A DNA stretch of 64,000 nt from Aquiluna sp. KACHI24 (lineage in GTDB: Bacteria; Actinomycetota; Actinomycetes; Actinomycetales; Microbacteriaceae). The stretch covers positions 1,240,001 through 1,304,000 of the forward strand of contig NZ_AP026677.1 of the NCBI RefSeq assembly GCF_025997915.1, written 5' to 3'. The position numbers and the translations under genes were made by a program. Positions 34,541 to 41,509 of the stretch are shown in pieces. Every line of letters begins with the position of its first letter. Position 1 is the first letter of the stretch. The notes under the pieces are model-generated. The model was not told the origin of the DNA. It ran no database searches and saw only the letters and a program-made list of their open reading frames with translations.

Positions 34541-35142
34541 TCGCTTACCACGCTCTCAATGAGGGTTCTGAGAATCGACGCATCGATCCGACCCAGGATT
34601 CGAGAAGCAACCTTTCCCTCTTTATCAATTACCAAAGTGGTGGGGACAGCCTGAGGGGAAACGACTCCGGTGAAGGCCAGCGAAACCTCACCACTCTGGG
34701 CATCCAAAACGGAAGGGAAGGTGATGCCGAATCTTCGGTCAAAAGCCAGGGCTGTTTCAGCGCTATCGCGGACATTGACACCCACAAACTGGACACCTTG
34801 GTCTTCAAACTCCCGGCTCAGCGCAGCTAAATCTGGGGCCTCGGCGCGACAGGGTGCACAAGCGGCGTACCACCAGTTCATGACTACAACTGATCCCAGC
34901 AACGACTCGGATTTTAGAAAGAGGCCGCTCTCGGTTTCACCGGACCAGGCTTCAAATGCTGGTCGCTCGCTCTTGGCAAATTCGGTTACTGTGCCATCCC
35001 CAGCGATGTAGTTCTTAGATGAGCCCTCGCGGTACTGCTGAGCGAGCGGGTCCTGGGTGCAGCCGGCAAGGGTGATAACGAATGAGGCGATCAACATCAC
35101 AACCAAGGTGATTGCAATTCTGCGAACTGTCTCTTTTTTCAT
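34537..35142 (-). CDS. resA: Thioredoxin-like lipoprotein ResA/TlpA
   Basis: The 201-aa protein has a lipoprotein signal with TLAGC (Cys28) and the thioredoxin active site WYAACAPCRAEAPDL (CAPC). A cis-Pro-like AVPTTLVID follows. It reduces apocytochrome c cysteines outside the membrane using electrons from CcdA. It overlaps the phosphatase gene upstream and ccdA downstream by 4 nt each. Confidence 0.93.
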   Translation of the reverse strand: MKKETVRRIAITLVVMLIASFVITLAGCTQDPLAQQYREGSSKNYIAGDGTVTEFAKSERPAFEAWSGETESGLFLKSESLLGSVVVMNWWYAACAPCRAEAPDLAALSREFEDQGVQFVGVNVRDSAETALAFDRRFGITFPSVLDAQSGEVSLAFTGVVSPQAVPTTLVIDKEGKVASRILGRIDASILRTLIESVVSE

Positions 35143-35780
35143 ACTGCACCCCCATCAACTGCTTGATTGGCGAACTCGATTCCCGGTTCACGATAGGCAA
35201 CTTCCCTGAGTTTTCCATCAATAACTTCAAACGATGTGATTGATGAAAGTGAGCATCTTCGATCGCGTGGGTCATGCGGCAATTTCAAGCCGCTGGCGGA
35301 TCGATAGACCATCCAGATCGGTAGTTGGTGCGAGACGATTACCACGTCGCCACCTTCGACCTCAGACCAGTGATCAAGTGCGGCCGAGGTCATTCGGTCT
35401 GCAATCTCGGTAAACGGCTCACCCCAGCTTGGCTTGGATGGATTATGGAGCTTCAGCAGAATGCTTGGTCTTTTCAGAATCGCCCTGGGACCGACTCGAA
35501 GACCACGAAAATCATTCCATGGCTCGATGACTCGCTCATCTATGGTCGGCTCAATCCCAAAGAGTTCGGAGATTGGTTTTGCGGATTCCCTGGTGCGCTG
35601 CAGCGGGGATACCACGAGCTTAGAAATTTGAATTCTCTCGGATTGCAACTGCTTCGCAGCCGCAGCCGCCATCTGGTGACCCAGACCGCTCAGACCAAAG
35701 CCCTCAATGCGCTCATAAAGCACACCTTCGGGGTTGAAAACCTCGCCGTGACGCACAAGGTGTAGGCGGGAGGCGGGCAT
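35139..35780 (-). CDS. Histidine phosphatase family protein
   Basis: The 213-aa protein has the N-terminal phosphohistidine motif LHLVRHGEVFNPEGVLY and the later VVIVSHQLPIWM with the second catalytic His. Phosphoglycerate-mutase-like fold; substrate unknown. It leads the resA-ccdA-resB-ccsB operon, as in many Micrococcales. The ATG at 35780 lies 7 nt after TAGACT, so it is probably leaderless. Confidence 0.9.
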   Translation of the reverse strand: MPASRLHLVRHGEVFNPEGVLYERIEGFGLSGLGHQMAAAAAKQLQSERIQISKLVVSPLQRTRESAKPISELFGIEPTIDERVIEPWNDFRGLRVGPRAILKRPSILLKLHNPSKPSWGEPFTEIADRMTSAALDHWSEVEGGDVVIVSHQLPIWMVYRSASGLKLPHDPRDRRCSLSSITSFEVIDGKLREVAYREPGIEFANQAVDGGAV

Positions 35781-35787
35781 AAAGAAA

Positions 35788-35793
35788 AGTCTA
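35788..35793 (-). promoter_or_regulatory. -10 element (TAGACT) of a leaderless promoter for the phosphatase-ccs operon
   Basis: TAGACT is followed by TTTCTTT and the ATG at 35780 on the minus strand. Confidence 0.5.
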
Positions 35794-35845
35794 CCTTCGC
35801 TAAACTTTGACAGTTACTCTCTTTCGCCCACTCTCAGAGGTCAAA

Positions 35846-37156
35846 ATGTTAGATCGCAAGCTCATCGGCACCCTGCCATCGCTTCAGGACGGACCAGTCA
35901 CCATCGGTGGTTGGGTCGAGACCCTGAGAGATCAAAAGCGCATTCAGTTCATCATCATTCGTGATGAGTCCGGCAGCGTTCAGGTTACCTACCCACGTCC
36001 TGCCGAAGAGGACGCACTGGCAGATGTTGTCAGCTCCCTGACCGGTGGCACCTTCGTAGAAATCACCGGAAATCTGAAGCATGACGAGCGCGTCAAGCTC
36101 AACGGTGTTGAGATTCTGCTTTCCGACCTGAAGGTAGTTTCTCGCTCGCTACCAGACAGCCCAATCGCAGAAGACACCTCGATTGACAAGCGTTTGGACT
36201 GGAGATTCTTAGACCTACGCCGTCCAGAGCTAAACCTGATGATGCGGGTTCAGACCACCATCGAGAAGACCTGGCGCGAGGTTTGGCTAGAGCACGACTT
36301 CATGGAGATTCACTCTCCAAAGCTGATGGGTTCACCCTCCGAGTCACACGCCGAACTTTTCAAGCTCGAATACTTTGAGACCCACGCCTATCTCGCTCAG
36401 AGCCCACAGTTCTATAAGCAGATGGCAATGATGGCAGGTCTTGGCAAGGTGTTTGAGATCGGCCCAGTATTCCGCGCTGACCCATCATTTACCTCGCGTC
36501 ACGCCACCGAGTTCATCTCGGTTGACATGGAGATGAGCTGGATCGACTCCCACGAAGATGTGATGCAGTTCCAAGAGATGCTTTTGGTTCGTGCAATCCA
36601 AGCAGTCAAGGATGCTCACGGTGAAGAGATCCAGAAGCTCTATGGCATCGACATCCAGGTTCCAGCTGTTCCATTCCCAAGAATTCCGTTGGCTGAAGCC
36701 CACGAGATCGTTGAATCACGTGGCTACAAGGTGCCAAGAGCAGATGGTGATCTCGACCCAGAGGGTGAGCGTCAGATTGCTGCATACGTCAACGAGAAAT
36801 TTGGGCACGAGTTTGTGTTCCTCACCGACTACCCAAAGAACATCCGCCCGTTCTACCACATGAGACACGAGGACAACCCAAGCCTCACCAAGAGCTACGA
36901 CCTGATTTGGAAGGGTACCGAGATCACCACCGGTGCTCAGCGCGAGCACCGCATCGAGGTCCTCGAGAAGCAGGTCTTGGACAAGGGTCTGGAGCTCGAG
37001 GGTCTTGGTTTCTACCTAGACTTCTTCCGCTATGGCGCACCGACCCACGGTGGTTTTGGCATGGGTCTAACTCGAGTAGTGATGTTGCTTCTAGACTTGC
37101 CAAATATCCGTGAGGCCAGCTTCCTGTTCCGCGGACCAAACCGACTTCAGCCCTAA
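35846..37156 (+). CDS. aspS: Aspartate-tRNA ligase, archaeal/non-discriminating length class
   Basis: The start is ATG 35846 after AGAGGT; the frame is open upstream to 35807. At 436 aa it lacks the large GAD insertion of bacterial AspRS (about 590 aa). The class II motifs are visible: motif 2 FEIGPVFRADPSFTSRHATEF, and motif 3 GFGMGLTRVVMLLL. AQSPQFYKQMAM is characteristic of the archaeal-type enzyme. Such enzymes may charge only tRNA-Asp, or also tRNA-Asn with later amidation by GatCAB; which applies here cannot be told from this window. Its stop interlocks with vapC. Confidence 0.9.
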   Translation: MLDRKLIGTLPSLQDGPVTIGGWVETLRDQKRIQFIIIRDESGSVQVTYPRPAEEDALADVVSSLTGGTFVEITGNLKHDERVKLNGVEILLSDLKVVSRSLPDSPIAEDTSIDKRLDWRFLDLRRPELNLMMRVQTTIEKTWREVWLEHDFMEIHSPKLMGSPSESHAELFKLEYFETHAYLAQSPQFYKQMAMMAGLGKVFEIGPVFRADPSFTSRHATEFISVDMEMSWIDSHEDVMQFQEMLLVRAIQAVKDAHGEEIQKLYGIDIQVPAVPFPRIPLAEAHEIVESRGYKVPRADGDLDPEGERQIAAYVNEKFGHEFVFLTDYPKNIRPFYHMRHEDNPSLTKSYDLIWKGTEITTGAQREHRIEVLEKQVLDKGLELEGLGFYLDFFRYGAPTHGGFGMGLTRVVMLLLDLPNIREASFLFRGPNRLQP

Positions 37157-37548
37157 AGCCAGCTCTCTAGCTTCAGCCCTGGCACTTTTTCAAAGTGTTT
37201 GGTGTTGTTTGTGACAAGGGTCGCATCCACCTCCAACGCCTGGGCTGCAATGAACTCATCCGCAGTACCAATCGTTATCCCTGAGGACTTCAAGTCCGCA
37301 TGGATCTTGGCCGCTCGATCGGCTACGCGTTCGCCAATGGCCTCGATTCTGCTTAATCCAAGAAGCTCTCTTGCGATCAAGTTTGAAGTGGAGTTGGGAT
37401 TCTTACTTATTCCTTTTTGAATCTCATATGCAGTCATGGCTGAGATTGACCAGCTTTCTTGGGACAGTGACTTCAGCCGAGCCAAGGAACCTGGGTGTCG
37501 TCGAATAACTCTTATTAGGACATCACTGTCTAGAAGGAATCTCGTCAC
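37153..37548 (-). CDS. vapC: PIN-domain ribonuclease toxin (VapC type)
   Basis: The 131-aa protein has the PIN acidic residues: FLLDSDVLIRVI (Asp at position 8), MTAYEIQKG (Glu), GTADEFIAA (Asp/Glu) and TLVTNNTKHFE. VapC toxins are Mg-dependent endoribonucleases that cut tRNA or rRNA and are held by the cognate VapB. The gene overlaps vapB by 4 nt and the aspS 3' end by 4 nt. Confidence 0.9.
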   Translation of the reverse strand: MTRFLLDSDVLIRVIRRHPGSLARLKSLSQESWSISAMTAYEIQKGISKNPNSTSNLIARELLGLSRIEAIGERVADRAAKIHADLKSSGITIGTADEFIAAQALEVDATLVTNNTKHFEKVPGLKLESWL

Positions 37549-37826
37549 TTAATCTCCTCGTTGAAAAGTTCATCCCAATCAAACCTCTCAGGCCAAGGCA
37601 GTCGGTCGGGGATTATGAACTCATCCTCGGGAAGCTCTGGTTGCTGGCTCAGATAATCCAAGAGTCTCCTCAATCGTGTTGCCCGATCTAAAGGATGGAT
37701 TTCTACGATTCCGTCCTCGCGTCGAACGATGTCGATTTCCGCATCCTCATCAATCCAACCCTTGGGTATGCGGACGGCGACGCTGCCGCCATTTTTGAAA
37801 GCTTTTCTGGTCACTCTCTGAGTCAC
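37545..37826 (-). CDS. vapB: VapB-type antitoxin
   Basis: The 93-aa protein has an AbrB/SpoVT-like N-terminal DNA-binding hairpin (FKNGGSVAVRIPKGWID) and an acidic Trp/Pro-rich C-terminal tail (PEDEFIIPDRLPWPERFDWD) suited to wrap the toxin. It starts at GTG 37826 and precedes vapC with a 4-nt overlap, the standard arrangement. Autoregulation through the palindrome at 37831-37871 is expected. Confidence 0.88.
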   Translation of the reverse strand: MTQRVTRKAFKNGGSVAVRIPKGWIDEDAEIDIVRREDGIVEIHPLDRATRLRRLLDYLSQQPELPEDEFIIPDRLPWPERFDWDELFNEEIK

Positions 37827-37830
37827 AGCA

Positions 37831-37871
37831 CAAACCCCTTATCTATACGCAAAGTATAGACAACGGGTTTG
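37831..37871. promoter_or_regulatory. Nested palindrome, probable vapBC operator
   Basis: Outer arms CAAACCC (37831-37837) and GGGTTTG (37865-37871) enclose inner arms TCTATAC (37842-37848) and GTATAGA (37854-37860). It begins 4 bp upstream of the vapB start. AbrB-type antitoxins typically bind such inverted repeats to repress their own operon. Confidence 0.75.
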
Positions 37872-37894
37872 TGGATAACCAGCCTCAAAAGAAA

Positions 37895-38020
37895 TTACTT
37901 GAATCTCTTTAGGGTCCTATGCGCTTTGTCTGCCCAGGTGTGCTTCTCAGCAAGCTTGCTCAGCACATAGATCAAGATCGGAAACCAGAAGTTCTTCAGA
38001 ACCCAAACAATCAGCTTCAT
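37895..38020 (-). CDS. 41-residue small protein, translationally coupled to glutaredoxin gene
   Basis: ATG at 38020 overlaps the TGA stop of the upstream glutaredoxin-like gene (ATGA) and follows CAGGAG. The product begins MKLIVWVLKNFWFPILIYVL and ends in a basic tail with KAHRTLKRFK. It has one hydrophobic stretch of about 18 residues, rich in aromatics, so it is probably a single-helix membrane peptide. I do not recognise a family. Coding is supported by the coupling and by the plausible composition, not by homology. Confidence 0.6.
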   Translation of the reverse strand: MKLIVWVLKNFWFPILIYVLSKLAEKHTWADKAHRTLKRFK

Positions 38021-38280
38021 GCCAACTCCTGAAGCTTTGCGAAAACCCGCTCCTGGTCGATTCTCCAGAATGACACTTGCTGGCCGTTGATCAGCAGCAC
38101 TGGCACCTCGTCGGTGAAGTGCGCAAACTTAGGGTTCTGATCGATGTCCAGATCTTCGATCGAATACTCCACACTTGGGTACTCATTGGCAAAGCGGGCT
38201 ATCACCTGAGCCAAGTCCCCTTGGGCCACCTCGCAGAGATGGCAGCCGTTTCTCCCGATTAGAGTGATTTCAATAGCCAC
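38017..38280 (-). CDS. Glutaredoxin-like thiol protein (DUF836 type)
   Basis: The 87-aa thioredoxin-fold protein has the redox motif GRNGCHLCEVAQ near the N-terminus and the cis-Pro segment DEVPVLLINGQQVSFWRID. It is likely a cytoplasmic thiol-disulfide oxidoreductase. GTG 38280 is preceded by TTAGAG and TAGGCT, a -10 hexamer 6 nt upstream, so it is probably leaderless. It is divergent from the HAD phosphatase gene, as in other actinobacteria. Confidence 0.88.
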   Translation of the reverse strand: MAIEITLIGRNGCHLCEVAQGDLAQVIARFANEYPSVEYSIEDLDIDQNPKFAHFTDEVPVLLINGQQVSFWRIDQERVFAKLQELA

Positions 38281-38286
38281 CTCTAA

Positions 38287-38292
38287 AGCCTA
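38287..38292 (-). promoter_or_regulatory. -10 element (TAGGCT) of a leaderless promoter for glutaredoxin-like gene
   Basis: TAGGCT + TTAGAG + GTG (38280) on the minus strand; 6-nt spacing. Confidence 0.5.
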
Positions 38293-38312
38293 CGGCCAGT
38301 GCCTCAGATGAT

Positions 38313-38318
38313 TAGACT
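38313..38318 (+). promoter_or_regulatory. -10 element (TAGACT) of a leaderless promoter for the HAD-IB gene
   Basis: TAGACT + TAGCCG + GTG (38325) on the plus strand; 6-nt spacing, no Shine-Dalgarno sequence. Confidence 0.55.
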
Positions 38319-38324
38319 TAGCCG

Positions 38325-39032
38325 GTGCCCGAACCCCTAAAGCAGCCAAAACTCGAAGCCGCGTTCTTCGACGTTGACAACACTTTGGTTCGAGGCTCAA
38401 CCTCAATCCTTTTCGGCAAGGTTGCCTTCACCGGCGGCACCATCAAGCGCAGAGACATTTGGCGATTCGCATTCGAGCAGATGATGTTTATTCGTCGCGG
38501 CGAGAACAACGAGAAGATGGCGGACTTCAAGGACCGTGCTCTTTCTCTGACCAAGGGGCACTCAGTCGATGAACTGCGGGATCTGATTGATGTTGTTTAC
38601 CGCCAGGAGATTAAGCCCCGACTCTGGCCGGAGACCGTAGCGGCAGCCAAGGAGCACCTGACTGCCGGTCGCGAGGTTTGGCTTCTGACTGCTGCCCCGG
38701 TGGAGCTTGCTGAAGCAATTGCCAAAGACATCGGTGCCACCGGCGCTCTTGGGACCATCGTTGGTCACAAAGATGGTGTTTTGACCGGTGAATTGATCGG
38801 CGAGCCACTGCACGGAAAAGCCAAGCGCCACGCGGCAAAGAAACTGGCCAAAGACAGAGGGATTAGCCTCAAGCGTAGCTGGGCGTATTCAGACAGCTAC
38901 AACGATCTTCCACTGCTGTCCTCCGTGGGCCACCCAGTGGCAGTAAACCCTGACAAGATTCTCACCCGCCATGCTGAGGCTGCTGGGTGGGAGATTATGA
39001 AATTCAAAAAGCGAGACCTGCGCAAAAACTAA
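38325..39032 (+). CDS. HAD-IB family phosphatase (SerB-like)
   Basis: The 235-aa protein has HAD motif I AAFFDVDNTLVRGST, motif II WLLTAAPVELAEAIA, and motif III/IV with HAAKKLAKDRG and WAYSDSYNDLPLLSSVG. This is the HAD-IB subfamily that includes phosphoserine phosphatases and related lipid-phosphate or sugar-phosphate enzymes; the substrate is unknown. It is followed by a strong terminator. Confidence 0.9.
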   Translation: MPEPLKQPKLEAAFFDVDNTLVRGSTSILFGKVAFTGGTIKRRDIWRFAFEQMMFIRRGENNEKMADFKDRALSLTKGHSVDELRDLIDVVYRQEIKPRLWPETVAAAKEHLTAGREVWLLTAAPVELAEAIAKDIGATGALGTIVGHKDGVLTGELIGEPLHGKAKRHAAKKLAKDRGISLKRSWAYSDSYNDLPLLSSVGHPVAVNPDKILTRHAEAAGWEIMKFKKRDLRKN

Positions 39033-39054
39033 ACCCGCCCTTGCAGGCGGGTTT
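39031..39054. terminator. Intrinsic terminator between HAD gene and bS22 gene
   Basis: AAACCCGCC and GGCGGGTTT form a 9-bp stem with loop CTTGCA, followed by TTGTTTT on the plus strand and preceded by an A-rich stretch, so it can work in both directions for the convergent HAD and bS22 genes. Confidence 0.85.
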
Positions 39055-39067
39055 TTGTTTTGAAGAT

Positions 39068-39166
39068 TTACTTCTTATTGCGACGCTGGTGGCGAGTCTT
39101 ACGAAGCAGCTTGCGGTGCTTCTTCTTAGACATACGCTTACGGCGCTTCTTGATAATTGAACCCAC
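39068..39166 (-). CDS. 30S ribosomal protein bS22 (AURKAIP1/COX24 domain)
   Basis: GTG at 39166, preceded by TGAGG, opens a 32-aa highly basic protein [20 protein letters not shown] followed by [11 protein letters not shown]. This is nearly the consensus of the actinobacterial bS22 protein, known from mycobacterial ribosome structures. It binds the small subunit near the decoding region. It is too short for common ORF cut-offs. Confidence 0.92.
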   Translation of the reverse strand: MGSIIKKRRKRMSKKKHRKLLRKTRHQRRNKK

Positions 39167-39252
39167 AGAAACCTCACAAAGCTTTTGGGTGCCCGAATGG
39201 GCAACCTCAGAAGTTTAGCCCTTAGTAACCAAGCACTCAACCTCGGATGGAA

Positions 39253-39272
39253 AATCCAGCGAACACTGGATT
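39253..39272 (-). terminator. Weak hairpin terminator after ArsR gene
   Basis: On the minus strand AATCCAG and CTGGATT form a 7-bp stem around a 6-nt loop, followed by TTCC. A further outer pairing of CACTCAA with TTGAGTG is possible. It lies just past the end of the ArsR gene. Confidence 0.5.
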
Positions 39273-39284
39273 GAGTGTCACTTG

Positions 39285-39887
39285 TTACTTCTTGACCTTG
39301 CTTTTCACCTCGGCAACGAAGTTGTTGGTCTCTTGCTTGACCTCATCGACAACCTCTTCAACCTTCTGGCGAGCGATCTTTTCGAAGTCCTTCGCAGACT
39401 TCTCCGCCTCCACCTTGGCCTCGGCTAGCTTGCGACCAAGCCTCTTGCCAAGCTCCTTCGGGTCAGCATCGATGTCAACCTCTTCAAGCTTTTGCTTGAG
39501 CTGCTCGGATAGCCAACCTGACTTCTCAGTGAGCCAGTGGCCAACCTTTGCGCCAACCTCGGAAAGGTTTTCTGCAAGTGGGTCGCCCTCGTCTTCTTCT
39601 GGGTCAAAACCAAGAGACAGAAAGTTGATCATCCAGTCTTCGATTTCCTCAAGTGGCTCTGGAGTCACTGAGTAGAAACGCTTTTGACCTTCTTCGCGAA
39701 CGTCGACCAAGCCAACTTCACGCAAAGTCTTTAGGTGCTTGGAGACGGTTGGCTGACCAAGCTTGGTCTGCTCGACAATCTCGCTCACGGTTAGCTCTCC
39801 CGAGCCACCGGCCAGGTGCGAACCGAGCAGGGTCTCCAAAAGAAGACGTCTAGTTGGGTCAGCGATTGCTTCAAAAATGTCTGCCAT
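39285..39887 (-). CDS. ArsR-family regulator with long helical C-terminal extension
   Basis: The 200-aa protein has an N-terminal ArsR winged helix (residues 1-85): IFEAIADPTRRLLLETLL, SEIVEQTKLGQPTVSKHLKTL and VREEGQKRFYSVTPEPLEEI. The remaining 100 or so residues are a charged, heptad-like helical region (SEQLKQKLEEVDIDADPKEL to the Lys-rich end) not seen in classic ArsR proteins. No metal-binding Cys residues are present. Tail function is unknown; coiled-coil oligomerisation or membrane-surface binding are possibilities. ATG 39887 is 6 nt after TAGGGT, so it is probably leaderless. Confidence 0.85.
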   Translation of the reverse strand: MADIFEAIADPTRRLLLETLLGSHLAGGSGELTVSEIVEQTKLGQPTVSKHLKTLREVGLVDVREEGQKRFYSVTPEPLEEIEDWMINFLSLGFDPEEDEGDPLAENLSEVGAKVGHWLTEKSGWLSEQLKQKLEEVDIDADPKELGKRLGRKLAEAKVEAEKSAKDFEKIARQKVEEVVDEVKQETNNFVAEVKSKVKK

Positions 39888-39893
39888 GTTTTT

Positions 39894-39899
39894 ACCCTA
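39894..39899 (-). promoter_or_regulatory. -10 element (TAGGGT) of a leaderless promoter for the ArsR gene
   Basis: TAGGGT + AAAAAC + ATG (39887) on the minus strand, in the short gap after proC. Confidence 0.5.
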
Positions 39900-39902
39900 C
39901 TC

Positions 39903-40724
39903 TCACTTACCTGCTAATTCCTCAGCCCGCGCTACCGCAGCGGCTAAGCCCTTAGCAAAAATGGCCTTCAAATCGCTCTCTTCGAAGGTGGCAATGATGC
40001 GCTCGGTGGTGCCGCCCGGAGAGGTGACGTTTCGTCTCAGCTCGGCTGGCTCCTCGTCTGACTGTGCCAAAAGATCGATCGATCCATCGAAGGTACCGCG
40101 CACGAGTTTCTTGGCATCCTCCTCGGAAAAGCCTTGTTCGAGCGCGATCTTTTCCCACTGCTCGATGAAGTAGTAGATCCAGGCAGGACCAGAACCCGAG
40201 ATGGCACTTAGGGCGTTGATCTTCTGCTCAGGAACCACGATCGCGGTGCCAACGGCTTCGAACAACGTCACGGTGGCGTCAATAGCATCTTGCGAAGCTG
40301 AGGCTGCGGGGGCGATGCCGGTAACAGCCTTGCCCACTAGTGCGGGAGTGTTTGGCATAGTGCGAATCAGGTTTGGATTGTCGATGGCACTGGCCATCGT
40401 TGCAAGCTCTATGCCGGCCGCCAGGGAGATTAGCACCGCATTCTTTCCGACTTCACCTGAGAGCTCTCGCAACACATCGACAATCTGCTTTGGCTTGACG
40501 CCCAGAACAATCAAGTCGGCATCGCCTGCAATCAAAGCGTTGGCATCTGGGGTGGTCTCAACCGAAAGTGCCGATATGCCCTGCTCGCGCCAGGCGGCAG
40601 CACTCTCTTCACTTTTAGTAGTAGCTGAAATCAGCTCTTTGGGATAGCCGGCGTCGATAAGCCCCGACATGATTGCGCCACCCATTGATCCTGAGCCCAA
40701 AAAGGCAATTCGAAGTTTCTCCAC
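39903..40724 (-). CDS. proC: Pyrroline-5-carboxylate reductase
   Basis: The 273-aa protein has the N-terminal NAD(P)-binding AFLGSGSMGGAIMSGLIDAG, VLGVKPKQIVDVL, and the C-terminal signature around AISGSGPAWIYYFIEQW and VTSPGGTTERIIATF. It performs the last step of proline synthesis. GTG 40724 follows TAGGAT + TCAAGG, a leaderless arrangement. Confidence 0.94.
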   Translation of the reverse strand: MEKLRIAFLGSGSMGGAIMSGLIDAGYPKELISATTKSEESAAAWREQGISALSVETTPDANALIAGDADLIVLGVKPKQIVDVLRELSGEVGKNAVLISLAAGIELATMASAIDNPNLIRTMPNTPALVGKAVTGIAPAASASQDAIDATVTLFEAVGTAIVVPEQKINALSAISGSGPAWIYYFIEQWEKIALEQGFSEEDAKKLVRGTFDGSIDLLAQSDEEPAELRRNVTSPGGTTERIIATFEESDLKAIFAKGLAAAVARAEELAGK

Positions 40725-40730
40725 CCTTGA

Positions 40731-40736
40731 ATCCTA
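40731..40736 (-). promoter_or_regulatory. -10 element (TAGGAT) of a leaderless promoter for proC
   Basis: TAGGAT + TCAAGG + GTG (40724); 6-nt spacing on the minus strand. It overlaps the intergenic end of the CPBP gene at 40740. Confidence 0.5.
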
Positions 40737-40739
40737 GGC

Positions 40740-41450
40740 TTAGCCAAGAAGTGGATACCCGATAAAGACCACAGAGTTCATCAGAGTGTGCGCAATCACA
40801 AGCGGTGCAACCCGCGCAGTCCGCAAGAACACCAGAGCGAACACGATGCCCATGACAAAGTTTCCAAGCACCGCAGAGAACCCCTGGTAGCTGTGATAAC
40901 TAGCCCGAATAGCCGCTGAGGTCAATACGAGCAGAAAGACCGAAAAAGTTGGGTTGACAAGCTTTAGCTTGCTGAGCAAAAAGCCCACCACGATAACCTC
41001 CTCCTGCAATCCTGACCTAAGTGCTGCCAGCAGCAGGATGGGGATGGTCCAAACAAAGTCACCAATAGAACTCGGCACAACTCTCGATGTCAACCCGAGC
41101 TCCAAAGCCAAAAAATAGAGCCCGATCCCTGGGATTCCGATTGAGGCTGCCATCAAAACGCCCAAGCCAACATCTCTAAGGTTTGGAATCAGGCCGATTG
41201 AAACCTGATCCTGACGCAAGAAATACAGTGCAAGTAGTACTGGAACCAAAGCAAGACCGATTCCAACAAGCTGGTAAATCAAATCAAGCCAAGGCGTCTC
41301 AACAACGGGTCGGTTGATGGTTGTGGTGCTACCGGCAAGACCCTCCGGGCTGGCTAACTTTCGCAAAAGACTCAGGGTTGAGTAAATGGCACTCGCACCC
41401 AAAGACAAAAGGAGCACGAGCCAGATTTCCTGGCGATGGCTTTTGAACAT
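40740..41450 (-). CDS. CPBP-family intramembrane protein (Abi/Rce1-like)
   Basis: The start is ATG 41450 after AAGGAG; the open frame extends further but overlaps the radA start. The 236-aa protein has about seven helices and the CPBP motifs GLQEEVIVVGFLLSKL, ASYHSYQGFSAVLGN and VIAHTLMN. The Glu-Glu and His residues are the proposed protease centre of Rce1-like enzymes. The Arg of the EExxxR form is replaced by Val, as I recall from other actinobacterial members. Target unknown. Confidence 0.85.
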   Translation of the reverse strand: MFKSHRQEIWLVLLLSLGASAIYSTLSLLRKLASPEGLAGSTTTINRPVVETPWLDLIYQLVGIGLALVPVLLALYFLRQDQVSIGLIPNLRDVGLGVLMAASIGIPGIGLYFLALELGLTSRVVPSSIGDFVWTIPILLLAALRSGLQEEVIVVGFLLSKLKLVNPTFSVFLLVLTSAAIRASYHSYQGFSAVLGNFVMGIVFALVFLRTARVAPLVIAHTLMNSVVFIGYPLLG

Positions 41451-41497
41451 CTCGCTCCTTAGGTGTGGGCAAAAGTTTAGATGTCGGCAGCAAAGGG

Positions 41498-41503
41498 TAG
41501 TTT
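41498..41503 (+). promoter_or_regulatory. -10 element (TAGTTT) of a leaderless promoter for radA
   Basis: TAGTTT + TGTTCG + ATG (41510); 6-nt spacing, no Shine-Dalgarno sequence. Confidence 0.55.
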
Positions 41504-41509
41504 TGTTCG

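Noticed and set aside
40201-40647. 148-codon open frame antisense to proC
   Set aside because: It lies inside proC, whose motifs are intact; no independent support.
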